Assembly (NCBI GenBank): GCA_023362775.1
Contig: JALMGJ010000026.1
Span: 2,697,394 to 2,761,393, forward strand
Source of the DNA: Charina bottae
Lineage: Eukaryota > Chordata > Lepidosauria > Squamata > Charinaidae
Direction of reading: 5' to 3'
Length of the DNA: 64,000 nt
The notes below the pieces were generated by a model. The model was given only the letters and a program-made list of their open reading frames with translations. It made no database searches and was not told where the DNA came from. How positions within the stretch are numbered: position 1 is the first letter of the stretch; each line of letters begins with the position of its first letter. Position numbers and translations under genes: made by a program. Positions 44,650 through 54,839 of this stretch are shown here, in pieces.

Positions 44650-45123
44650 TGTGCTTTAGGCCTAATGCTTTGAGGCCTAGTGTGCGTGTCACAGCTAACT
44701 TCCAGCCAATCAGAAAGCTAGGTGGTCTGAATATACAACCATGCAAAATGGTGTTCTACGTCTTCTTGATTTCTAGTGTCTTTTAGCCATGTAGTTCTTC
44801 ACGTGTTCACTTCCCGTGGACTGGGCAGAGTGAGCTATGCCTGGCTTTGGGTATAGGCCGTGGCAGGAACTCTGGCCCTGGGATCAATACACGGAACTCT
44901 GCTTATAAGTTTGTTTTGTTTTTCCTTTTACAACGATGTATCCTGTATATTCATCTTTTTCATTATTGCGATAATGTGATTGTATCTGCATTATTGCCCT
45001 ATGCTAAACAGTAAACACTGTTAGCCCTAACAAGCTGCATTTTTGTCTGTTTATTCTCAAGCCTCGGTTTTTCCCCTTTAAGCCAGCATATACCCCATCA
45101 TTCACTTTGTTGGTTGTCAACAC
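44650..45123 (+). mobile_element. Possible solo LTR (boundaries uncertain)
   Basis: The sequence has a CCAAT-like box (agccaatcagaaa), a ttataagt motif about 200 bp later, a T-rich stretch and an ending ggttgtcaaca, resembling U3-R-U5. No duplication was identified and no genes are present. Confidence 0.3.
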
Positions 45124-45944
45124 AGGAACTATCACCACAAATTAAAGTTTGAAGGAGATCCGTGTGTGAAGAAGCCTCTGCCAGTCTTCACAGTCAAAAA
45201 TCAGATTGGGCAGGACTAAATAGCCTGGGCATTTTCAGCGAGGCAGGGCCAAGCTGCCACCTAACAAATCTGAAGTCAGAATCTGGTCCAACCAGAAAAT
45301 GACGGGCCTGGATTGCTGCAAGACTGGTTCACTGAGCCAAGCTGTGGTTTCTTTAAACTATGGTTTATTGGATGTGCAATGTACCGAACCATAAAGCACA
45401 AATTTCACTGAATGGGTTCACGCCACACAGAGAGCCAATATCAAAATCAAAGTGTGTAATGGCGTCTGTACCAAACTGGAATAACATAAAGATGGTGACG
45501 TGTGTGATGACATCATCACACAAAGCTGCCATTATGTAATCTGGAAGTGGCAGTTGCATGATGACATCATGCAATTTTCAAGGTCATCCTCATCACAGCC
45601 AAGGAGCAACCATATTAACTCTTAATAAAAACCCTTACCGTTATTAAAAGATTAAGATACTTTCCTCTCACATGCACTATTTCCCAGACTTCTGGTCCTG
45701 CAGATACTCTCTTCTGCGTGGCCCCCCAAACCCCCCCAACTTCAGCGGGGTTTACTTCCACATCTCTGCAGCAGGGGGTCTGTACAATTTGGGGTGAGGG
45801 AAAGGCTACAGCTGAAAGAGCCCGCTTGGGGTCACCCCCCAAGTAGGCGGAGCTAGGACAGAGAGGTGGGCATGGCTGGGAAACAGTGGGTGGAGCCAAG
45901 ATAACCACTACATTTGATTTCATTTGAATGATGAGTACTGATAA
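45124..45944. other. TMEM79 5' intron with two CRE-like palindromes
   Basis: Mostly unrecognised. Two dyads centred on tgacatca stand out at 45503-45520 and 45554-45574. Confidence 0.4.
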
Positions 45945-46982
45945 ATAGGTCCTAGTGCCTGCATTGTGCTTTGCTGCCTCCAAACCTGCCCTGCCAGGAT
46001 TCCACGCAGGTCCTAGTGCCTGCCTTGTGCCTTGCTGCCTCCAAACCTGCTGTGATTCCACGCAGGTCCTAGTGCCTGCCTTGTGCCTGGCTGCCTCCAA
46101 ACCTGCCCTGCCAGGATTCCACGCAGGTCCTAGTGTCTGCCTTGTGCCTTGCTGCCTCCAAACCTGCCCTGCCAGGATTCCACGCAGGTCCTAGTGCCTG
46201 CCTTGTGCCTTGCTGCCTCCAAACCTGCCCTGCCAGGATTCCGTGCAGGTCCTAGTGCCTGCCTTGTGCCTTGCTGCCTCCAAACCTGCTGTGATTCCGT
46301 GCAGGTCCTAGTGCCTGCCTTGTGCCTTGCTGCCTCCAAACCTGCCCTGCCAGGATTCCGTGCAGGTCCTAGTGCCTGCCTTGTGCCTCGCTGCCTCCAA
46401 ACCTGCTGTGATTCCACGCAGGTCCTAGTGCCTGCCTTGTGCCTGGCTGCCTCCAAACCTGCTGTGATTCCACGCAGGTCCTAGTGCCTGCCTTGTGCCT
46501 TGTTGCCTCCAAACCTGCTGTGATTCCACGCAGGTCCTAGTGCCTGCCTTGTGCCTGGCTGCCTCCAAACCTGCTGTGATTCCACGCAGGTCCTAGTGCC
46601 TGCCTTGTGCCTGGCTGCCTCCAAACCTGCCCTGCCAGGATTCCACGCAGGTCCTAGTGTCTGCCTTGTGCCTTGCTGCCTCCAAACCTGCCCTGCCAGG
46701 ATTCCACGCAGGTCCTAGTGCCTGCCTTGTGCCTTGCTGCCTCCAAACCTGCCCTGCCAGGATTCCGTGCAGGTCCTAGTGCCTGCCTTGTGCCTTGCTG
46801 CCTCCAAACCTGCTGTGATTCCACGCAGGTCCTAGTGCCTGCCTTGTGCCTGGCTGCCTCCAAACCTGCTGTGATTCTGCGCAGGTCCTAGTGCCTGCCT
46901 TGTGCCCTGCTGTAAGAGTGTGTCGCGAAATGATGCATGTCTAAAAAGTGTGTCACCAACATGGAAAGTTTGGAAATCTCTG
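45945..46982 (+). mobile_element. hAT-like element, left end lost, with 17-unit minisatellite
   Basis: The right end is the family end (gcgaaatgatgcatgtctaaaaa...agtttggaaatctctg). The left terminus is missing and the sequence enters the array directly. Units are the 56/61-bp types of 10953. The block around 46126-46330 recurs at about 46650-46850 (524-bp higher-order period, marked by the variant tagtgtctgcc). Confidence 0.8.
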
Positions 46983-47160
46983 CCATATATGTTGGAGGTG
47001 CTTCAGCTGATCTTCTCTAGTGTACGGATTACAGTATATTGTTACTGTGTTAGTAAAGATGCCCTCAGGTTGGGCTTGATGCTTGTTAATTTAATAGCCA
47101 TGTTTGTTAATTCCTTGGTAACAATACAGAAGGGGTTTGCCATGGCCTTCTTCTGAGATG

Positions 47161-47694
47161 TCTATGAAGGTTCTCAGTCATCCAGGTGGAATTGTCTGTA
47201 GCTTGAATCATGTCAACTGGATTTCTATTTTCTCAGTGGAAACGTTTCGCTCCTTATCCAGGGAGCTTCTTCAGTCTGAAGAAGTAAGTAAGTAAGTAAG
47301 AAGTAAGGGAATCCTAAATATGTTTCTAGGTAGCTGTGTGACCTTCCACCTGGGGCTAGGTCATGGTTATATTGAGATGTTATTTCTAAGTCCTTTTATT
47401 ATCTAAAGGAGGATCGTTAAGATCACCATGCTGCTGTTGAGCTTGTGAAATGGTCTTAATCTTCCTAGGCACAGAAGACAAAGCCGGGAGGAAAATAGGG
47501 GAAAGATTGTGCCTGAGGCCCCCATCTCTATTCAAGGAAAGATTTTCTAAGTTGGCATAAATGGATTCCTTGACCCCTCTCTCAAACCACCTATCTTCTC
47601 TGTCTAAAATGTGAACATTAATGTCCTCAAATGAGTGTCCGAAACGTTTCCACTGAGAAAATAGAAATCCAGTTGACATGATTCAAGCTACAGA
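47161..47694 (+). mobile_element. Long fold-back retroelement, same family as 16833
   Basis: Left arm from tctatgaaggttctcagtc, right arm ending gattcaagctacaga, with the shared centre. A perfect 14-bp duplication cttcttctgagatg lies at 47147-47160 and 47695-47708. It has a small (aagt)n expansion at about 47281-47302. The right arm is partly deleted, so the ctgaaga core survives only in the left arm (minus strand). Confidence 0.65.
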
Positions 47695-47708
47695 CTTCTT
47701 CTGAGATG

Positions 47709-48579
47709 TTTTTTCAATTTGCAAATTTAGCCTCCCATCCAATAGCAGCCAGTTTTGACCGTTTTTAATTTTGCTATCAAAAACAATTAGCCACCTGCCA
47801 TAAAAGGACTCCACCCAGAGTAGTTATGCACGAGATGGGTGGCAGAGAAATTTGATAAATAAAATCAGAAGGAGCCAGCACCTTCTCCAAATAACGCATT
47901 TTATTAAAGAGCAGAGATTTTGTGAGCTGCATTTTATTTTATCAGATGTGATTTTCTGCTACTGCAGGCTAACATAGCTCTCCTCCTACACTTTCTGCTG
48001 CAGAATTGTGTTAAACTTTTCCATAAATTAGGACTTATTTTATTAGATGCACGGAGTGTTACTTAGGTTGCTAGACTTCATAATTGTGGGTCTGTGTGTA
48101 TTTATACACAGAGAAAGACACTGCACATACACCCAGAAGTGACAGGGTTCATATTTTATGCTAACCCATAATATGATCTATTTGGATTCGGTTTAGCACG
48201 TTGCACGGACCCAGCCATTGTGGCAGTATGCTATGCGTACCCAGGCAATCGCGGCTATGCACACAATGTGAAGCGTGAATCCAGCCAAACTACAAACAAG
48301 GCACTCTATTCTGGCGTTAGTGTGATGGGCCAACAAGCCATTGTGGTTAAATTTTTAAAAAATCCTTGGTTAACATTATACATGAACCCAGCAGAAAAAA
48401 AACAGAAAAACATCAACGGCTGTGGCAAAATGCAGAAAACCCAATTTATGGCATTTCAAGACAGCGCCAATAAAACTACGCACCAATACAGTATTTCATC
48501 TCCACTCCTGATCAGCCCCCCCCCCCACCGCAACCAGGGGAGGTACGTTAGTCGTGTTTACACCGCACACTTAACTTGG
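47709..48579. other. TMEM79 5' intron, decayed repeats
   Basis: No gene is recognised. About 48100-48440 has degenerate copies of the reptile repeat phrases ('gcacggacccagcc', 'ttggttaacattatacatgaaccc'). Confidence 0.4.
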
Positions 48580-48852
48580 CTCCTGAATTAACAGACTTTC
48601 TGGAGTTGCACCATACTTTGAACGACCCACCACACTAAAACGACCTGAGTTGGCTGGAGTGGAGTCGCCCCGCGCGCTGAGCCGCCACAAACCCAAACGG
48701 GGAACGACAGAGAAGCAACCAAGCCAGGGTATATAAACAGAGAGCAAGTCCCACTCCCTTTTCGCACTGAGGATGTTGCCTAGCCTGGCAATGAAACGTC
48801 TGCAAGAAAACAACAAGGCTCAGAGAGCACCAAGGACTCCAGAGAACCAGCC
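48580..48852 (+). mobile_element. Retroelement family 3, end fragment with hammerhead-like core
   Basis: A fragment with tatataaacagagagcaag, then ctgagga, a short stem-loop and gaaacgtc at 48767-48800, followed by tgcaagaaaacaacaaggc. I recall this as a common squamate repeat of uncertain class. No duplication was identified. Confidence 0.45.
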
Positions 48853-48939
48853 AGTTTAGCCCCGGGAAGGATCGAACTGCCCTGAAGAGGGAAGAGCGGG
48901 AGGAAGGAAGGAGGTTGCGAGAGGATCCAAGTTAAGGTT

Positions 48940-49275
48940 GCCGGCTAGAAAATCTACCCGGGGAGACAGCTATTTCCCCAGCCCGGCCCTCTTACCTGCT
49001 CCCCGCCCAGCCTCTCGTTTCTCCCCCCTTTCACGCTCACTTTTTCACGCCGGGGGGGGGGGGGATAAACCCGAGTGGGTTTAGATGCCGGGGAAGCAGT
49101 TCCCGCCCGCGGCTCGCTGTCCCAGGCAGCAGTTCTGCGTGCCCGTGCGCTGCGCAACCGCTCTTTGCCTCTCCTTTGGACTTTCAAACCTGTTCGACCA
49201 GCTCAGGTGGAGCTCCGCGGGCAGAGCCGCGGGGGCCGGCCGGACTGGCCCCGCCCGCTCTCCCGGCTGCTGAGT
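48940..49275 (-). promoter_or_regulatory. TMEM79: Probable TMEM79 CpG-island promoter and non-coding first exon
   Basis: A CpG-rich island lies about 5 kb upstream of the TMEM79 ATG. On the minus strand it contains a strong donor, gcag|gtaaga, with the exon ending at 48996. Joined to the acceptor near 44110 this would give a 5' UTR exon with a 4.9-kb intron. This is inference from the island, the donor and the gene's orientation. Confidence 0.5.
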
Positions 49276-49388
49276 TCAACACACACGCACAGCAAACTAT
49301 TCCACTGGCCAAAATATGCTTTTTTCCACGTTGGTTCTCCACCTGTCCAGGCTAAGGCCCACCACTCAGGTCTTGCAGCCCCCTAAAG

Positions 49389-49509
49389 CAGCGTGTCTTA
49401 ACCTCAGCCGCTTTAAGATGGGTGGGCTTCAGCTCCCCCATCTGCTGGCTAGGGAATTCTGGGAGTTGAAGACCACCCATCTTAAAGCGGCTGAGGTTGA
49501 GAAACACTG
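49389..49509. mobile_element. Palindromic hAT-like MITE
   Basis: A diverged hairpin (cagcgtgtcttaacctcagccgc...). Flanks ccctaaag / tcctaaag (7 of 8). Confidence 0.8.
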
Positions 49510-49709
49510 TCCTAAAGCTGTCCTTCATTATTAGCTTTTTAATAAAGGTGATGATATTAGCATTTTAGCATGGCATCCATGCCTCCTTTTGAAATTCAGA
49601 AAACCATGTTTTCCTTTTAGCCAAAGCCATTTCTTTTTTACAAGTAAAAAGTAGCCTATTCAAAAAATAAACAATAGGAAGCATATTTTGGAGTCCTTGA
49701 ATACACTTG

Positions 49710-50072
49710 TGTTAAGGAAGTGTTAAGAAAGAAGCAAACTGGGAAAGGGAGTGATGTAACCCATAAATTTTCCCTTTTGGAATGTTATCTAGAATCAATG
49801 TCTTCTATTGTTTAATTCTTACACCAAATCAACGTCTTTTTTTGTTTGATTAGTTGCTGACGCATCACATATACCAGTTTTTTCTGTACCTATATAAAGA
49901 CTTGACCCTCCTTAATAAATGCCTTTCGCTTTGCCTGAAGTACTTGTGATTCCTACTGGGTGCGTGTGAGTGAAAAAGCCACTTTGCAAAGTTAGCATCT
50001 CTCTCCCAAATTCAGGGATCAAGTTCTTATCAGCTCCACACCAATTTGGGTGCCTGAGTTTTAAAGGCAACA
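49710..50072 (+). mobile_element. Likely solo LTR
   Basis: It contains tatataaagac followed about 20 bp later by aataaatgcctttcgctttgcc, the TATA to polyadenylation-signal spacing of a retroviral LTR. It may run TGTTAAG...GGCAACA, but the flanks show no clear duplication, so the boundaries are approximate. No coding region. Confidence 0.5.
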
Positions 50073-50757
50073 GTCTCTCATCCAAGTATTAACCAGGTCC
50101 AACCTTGCTTATAGAGCATTTCTTTTAAAAAAGAGCAGAGATCCTGGTATCCTGGATCCAGTCGGCAAGCAGTCAGTTTCATTGTGAGGAATTTAACAAT
50201 AATATTGTATAAATAATCTAATAGACACATACTCCATCAACTACCTCAGTCTCTCTGAGATTTACAAGGGCCCCAAACAGCTGACCTTCCCTTGTGACTC
50301 TGAAGTGAGTAAGAGGCATACTTTCTCCTCCTTCCACAGTAAACTTATATTAACTGTAACCACACAATATACTAAACCCTAAACTTGAAGTAATAAAACA
50401 GAATTGCTGTGTACCTACCATATAACTTGTGACTTCCAAACAAATACACCCAATTGAGACTCAATGTAATGGTCAGTTTCACACAGCCTGCTAAGATGTC
50501 TTGGTTCCTGCTGGTCTATGAGCATAAGAAAGATTTGATTTAGGTTCCCATACCATCCTGAACCACAAATAACCCAACCCTCTTTTGGCCTACACATACA
50601 GTATTTTGCAAGCTATCCTGGCACGTACTTTGTAAAGCTGAAGCTGCCGGAGTGAGTGAGCCATAAAATGACATCACAAAAAATTGGTGGAGCCAGAATT
50701 TCCTCCTGAATGTATAGTGTGTGGGTATTTTGGGGGGAAGACTTGGAACGTTTAAAG
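50073..50757. other. TMEM79-SMG5 spacer, unrecognised
   Basis: No gene or confident repeat recognised. Confidence 0.4.
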
Positions 50758-50836
50758 CAGTGTTTTTCAACCTTGGCAACTTTGTGGACTTCATGGATGT
50801 GTGGACTTCAACTCCCAGAATTCCCCAGCCAGCAAT

Positions 50837-51840
50837 TTCCTGGCCCTTCGAATGGTCACTCACGCCCTGGTCATCTCCCATATAGACTATTGTAATGCGC
50901 GCTACATGGGGCTACCCTTGAAGAGCGTCCGGAAGCTTCAGCTGGTTCAGAATGCAGCCGCGCCGGCGATTTTAGGTGCCTCAAGATCAGCACACATAAC
51001 ACCTTTGCTCCGCGAGCTGCATTGGGTGCCAGTTTGCTTCCAGATTCAATTCAAGGTGTTGGTTATCACCTTTAAAGCCCCTACATGGCATGGGACCAGG
51101 TTACCTGAGGGACCGCCTCATCCCTGTCACATCAACCCATCCCACCTGGTCCTGCAGAGGGCACGCTAAGAGCCCGGTCTGTAAGAGAGTTCCATCTGAC
51201 CGGGTCCAGGAGGTGTGCCTTCTCTGCAGTAGTCCCCGCCCTCTGGAATATTCTCCCCCCTGAAATAAGATCGGCCCCCTCTCTCCTGGACTTTAGAAAA
51301 AACCTAAAGACCTGGTTCTGCCACCATGCTTGGGGAGGGGAGGGGAACAGCCAGTCCTGGGGTTGGCTGGTCTCTTAGATCTGCCTTGACCAGCCTTACC
51401 GGCCCATGGGATAAGTAAGACCTACCATTGTCTATGAAGGTTCTCAGTCATCCAGGTGGAATTGTCTGTAGCTTGAATCATGTCAACTGGATTTCTATTT
51501 TCTCAGTGGAAACGTTTCGCTCCTTATCCAAGGAGCTTCTTCAGTCTGAGCAAAGTTGGTAAGGGAATCCTAAATATGTTAAGTTAACTTTGCTCAGACT
51601 GAAGAAGCTCCTTGGATAAGGAGCAAAACGTTTCCACTGAGAAAATAGAAATCCAGTTGACATGATTCAAGCTACAGATAAGACCTACCATTGCTCGGAT
51701 GTATTAGATATTTTATTGATTATTATTGTTATTTATGTTTTTATTGATTTTAAACTTTTTATTGTGAACCGCCCAGGGTCCCTCCTTGTGGGGGAGATGG
51801 GCAGGATATAAATGTGACAAATAAATAAATAAATAAATTA
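50837..51840 (+). pseudogene. 5'-truncated CR1/L2-like LINE with reverse-transcriptase C-terminus
   Basis: Frame +, to about 51169, reads HIDYCNARYMGLPLKSVRKL, VQNAAAPAILGASR, ITPLLRELHWVPV and FKVLVITFKAP, the conserved C-terminal region of CR1/L2-type reverse-transcriptase ORFs (catalytic part absent). After a frame disruption the non-coding tail ends accgcccagggtccc...gggggagatggg and (aaat)n. The fold-back element 51431-51678 interrupts it. Confidence 0.75.
51431..51678 (+). mobile_element. Short fold-back retroelement, same family as 16833
   Basis: Head-to-head arms with almost no centre. A perfect 15-bp duplication taagacctaccattg lies at 51416-51430 and 51679-51693. The right-arm core is ctgaaga...gcaaaacg (one change). 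Confidence 0.7.
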
Positions 51841-51872
51841 CATCTTAAAGTTGCCAAGGTTGAGAAACACTG

Positions 51873-52087
51873 TGCTATGGAGTCTTTGGACGAGTCCCAA
51901 TTGCCCATAAATTGGAGTAGGATTTTAGAAATTAATGATACGAAGCAGATGTGACCTTAAGCCATCCTTCTTGCTTTCAACCACTATTTACAAGGCATAA
52001 TTACCTTTCTCACACACAAGAGATCCTGTGAGAGCCTCTCGCTCTTGTGCAGGAGAGGTAGAGTTTGCTTCCCGTCCACCCAGAATC
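51873..52087. other. Spacer, unrecognised
   Basis: Nothing recognised between the two insertion nests. Confidence 0.4.
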
Positions 52088-52200
52088 AGCCCTTTCTACT
52101 TCCTTTTTTTTAAAATACTTTATTAGAGTTCCAAAATACAGATAAAATACAAAGTATAGAAAAGCTTGGAAAAAGAACTAAAAAAAAGACAAACTAAAAA

Positions 52201-53094
52201 GTCTGTAGCTTGAATCATGTCAACTGGATTTCTATTTTCTCATTGGAAACGTTTCGCTCCTTATCCAAGGAGCTTCTTCAGTCTGAGCAAAGTTAGTAAG
52301 GGAATCCTAAATATGTTTCTAGGTAGCTGTGTGACCTTACACCTGGGGTCATGGTTATATTGAGAATCCATTTATGCCAACTTGGAAAATCCTTCCTTGA
52401 ATAGAGGTGGGGGCCTCAGGCACAATCTTTCCCCCATCTTTCTCCCTGCTTTGTCTTCTGTGCCTAGGAAGATTAAGACCATTTCACAAGCTTAACAGCA
52501 GCATGGTGATCTTAACGATCCTCCTTTAGATTATAAAAGGACTTAAAATAACATCTCAATATAACCATGACCCCAGGTGTAAGGTCACACAGCTACCTAG
52601 AAACATATTTAGGATTCCCTTACCAACTTTGCTCAGACTGAAGAAGCTCCTTGGATAAGGAGTGAAACGTTTCCACTGAGAAAATAGAAATCCAGTTGAC
52701 ATGATTCAAGCTACAGACAATTCCACCTGGATGACTGAGAACCTTCATAAAGGTAAAGGTCTCCCCGGCACATTTGTGCAGTCGTGTCCGACTCTAGGGG
52801 CCGGTGCTCATCTCCGTTTGTTAGCCGAAGAGCCAGCGTTGTCCGAAGACGCTTCCGCGGTCATGTGGCCGGCATGACACGTGCGGAACGCTGTTACCTT
52901 CCCACCGAAGTGGTGCCTATTCATCTACTTGCATTTGCATGCTTTCGAATTGCTAGGTTGGCAAGAGCTGGGGCGAGTGCGGGAGCTCACTCCGTCACGC
53001 AGGGCTGGGGATTCGAACCTCCGAACTTGCGAGCTTCCGATCGACAAGCTTGGCGTCTTACCCGCTGAGCCACCACGCCCCTGAGAACCTTCAT
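52201..53094 (-). mobile_element. Long fold-back retroelement, same family as 16833, with nested SINE
   Basis: It begins gtctgtagcttgaatcatg and ends at the gaaccttcat terminus. A perfect 14-bp duplication agacaaactaaaaa flanks it (52187-52200 and 53095-53108). The core ctgaaga...gtgaaacgttt lies at about 52639. A SINE sits near its right end. Confidence 0.65.
52750..53080 (-). mobile_element. Sauria SINE, full length
   Basis: In reverse orientation: tail aaaggtaaaggt, agtcgtgtccgactc, body, B-box complement ggattcgaacc and A-box end gctgagccaccacgcc. A perfect 15-bp duplication ctgagaaccttcata lies at 52735-52749 and 53081-53095, showing insertion into the fold-back element. Confidence 0.88.
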
Positions 53095-53340
53095 AGACAA
53101 ACTAAAAAGGTGCAGAAATACATTTTTTCCACATACAAGCAAATAGGCCAGAAGCGGTTTCCACATAGAAACAAATCCAGTCACAGTGTTTTCTCTTATC
53201 AATGCTGTCCATTTTGCCATCTCCGCCAATTCTAATAATTTCACCATCCATTCTTCCACTGTGGGAATTTGTATATCTTTCCATCTTTGCGCATACAAAA
53301 GTCTTACAAAAAAAGTCATGCATAAGCCCTTTCCACTTCC

Positions 53341-53913
53341 CAGTGATGGGATTTTGGTTGATTTCCAGGTGAGTTTTCAAGCCTAAATGACACAACCAAG
53401 ATCACTAGCTGATTTTTGTGGTTTCATGTGGTTTCCGCTTGCTCACCCATCCCCTCCTCTTGGATTCAATCTGTTTTCCTGATGACTCATTTCTTCATAA
53501 TTTGGCTTTTGAATTAATCCTCTGTGGATCCTTTCCTTGCATTCCTCCAGCAGGCTGCTACTTTTGAGATGCAAATCACTCCCACAGGAGAAACAAAGCA
53601 AATCCTTTTAGCCTGTAAAAAATTTCCTCCATTTTTCTTTCCTCTCTGTTTGATTTTTGAGATTGAACTCCTGAAAATCCTCTCACCGTTTCTTTCATCT
53701 GAAAAACACTGATCATCTCCCCCCCTCACCCCCCCCCCAATAAATCTGGAGGCAGACTGCAAATGAGCAAAGCTATTAAGATGCCGGCTCTGAACTCCTC
53801 CAGCCGAAAGATCGTTTGCATGTCAAGCCTCTTGTTACATCGTTGCAACATCAAAGAAGCGCGTACGTGACTCTCTATCGAAATAATTCTTTCAATCTAC
53901 TTTGCGTATATAT
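53341..53913. other. Spacer, unrecognised
   Basis: No gene or confident repeat recognised. Confidence 0.4.
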
Positions 53914-54091
53914 CAGAGCTTTCCAAACTTTTCATGTTGGTGACACGCTTTTTAGATATGCATCATTTCGTGACACACTCTTACAGCAGGGCACAAGGCT
54001 AGAACCTGCGCGGAATCACAGCAGGTTTGGAGGCAGCAGCAGCCGCGACACACCCAGACATTGCAGCAAACACACAGTTTGGAAAGCTCTG
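53914..54091 (-). mobile_element. hAT-like element with a single minisatellite unit
   Basis: Termini cagagctttccaaac.../...agtttggaaagctctg. The interior holds one copy of the unit (gcacaaggctagaacctgcg...ttggaggcagc) between the same flanking motifs as the arrayed copies. It is the likely progenitor form. The flanking duplication is weak (gcgtatat / ttctatat). Confidence 0.82.
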
Positions 54092-54130
54092 TTCTATATA
54101 CAGCATGAATAAGTAGAAGATCGCTCAGAG

Positions 54131-54256
54131 CAGAGTTAATCAACGTTGGCCACTTCAAGACGTGTGGACTTCAACTCCCAGAATTCCTCAGCCAGCATGG
54201 GAAATTCTGGGAGTTGAAGTCCACCCATCTTAAAGTTGCCAACTTTGATTAACACT
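54131..54256. mobile_element. Palindromic hAT-like MITE, variant termini
   Basis: Termini cagagttaatcaacg.../...tgattaacactg. Flanks gctcagag / gcttagag (7 of 8). Confidence 0.78.
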
Positions 54257-54388
54257 GGCTTAGAGAAAGATGGTCCGTGGCTTCTTTATTAGCAGAATTT
54301 CTTTCTTTTGGGTTCTTCTCACTCTGCTCTGCTCCCGAGGGCGAGTCAGGCTAACTTAGGGTTAGGGCTAACTCGAAAGCACGAAGAC

Positions 54389-54690
54389 CTTCCTTCCTTC
54401 CTGTTTTCTTCTACCTAATTCCTTCCTTCCCTCTCTCCTTCCTTGTCTATTTTTCCTTCCCCCCTTCTTCCTTGTTTTCTCTTCCTTCCTTCCTTCCTTC
54501 CTTCCTTCCTTCCTTCCTTCCTTCCCTCCCTCCCTCCCTCCTTCCTTCCTTCCCTCCTTCCTTCCTTCCTTCCTTCCTTCCTTCCTTCCTTCCTTCCTTC
54601 CTTCCTTCCTGTTTTCTCCTTCCTTCCTTCCCTCTCTCCTTATCTATTTTTCTTTCCCTCCTTCCCTTCCCTTCCCCCTCCCTTCCTCTC
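54389..54690. repeat. (TTCC/CTCC)n polypyrimidine tract
   Basis: About 300 bases of almost pure pyrimidine on this strand, with a long perfect ttcc run at about 54482-54610. It lies about 700 bp upstream of the SMG5 ATG. Such mirror-symmetric tracts can form triplex DNA. Confidence 0.9.
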
Positions 54691-54839
54691 TCTGTAGCTC
54701 TGCTGCAACTTTCCGCAGAAGCCAAGGACGTGGAGAGTGAGAAATAAAACTAAAGAACGGTGTTTGTTTGCAGAAAAACCTCTGCAGGCCAGTGTTTGCA
54801 TGGAAGAAGAACAAATAGGTAATAATTCTAGGAAGTTAC

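Larger units (their letters stand above)
50758..51872. mobile_element. Palindromic MITE split by a LINE, itself split by a fold-back element (nest)
   Basis: The left arm (50758-50836) and right arm (51841-51872, acatcttaaagttgccaagg...) are the two halves of one ttcaactccc-family MITE. The left arm has a small internal duplication (gtggacttca). Between them lie the LINE and the fold-back element listed below. Confidence 0.75.
52104..53324 (-). mobile_element. Short LINE-type insertion hosting two further elements (nest)
   Basis: It starts with poly-T (antisense poly-A) and is flanked by a 16-bp duplication, agccctttcYacttcc, at 52088-52103 and 53325-53340 (15 of 16). Without the nested insert only about 310 bp remain (52104-52200 and 53095-53324). 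The right part (caattctaataatttcaccatcc...) looks like a vertebrate L1-type 3' end in antisense, but the class is uncertain. Confidence 0.6.

Noticed and set aside
54443..54747. Leu/Pro/Ser-rich and Lys/Glu/Gly-rich frames
   Set aside because: They are translations of the (TTCC)n tract on the two strands.
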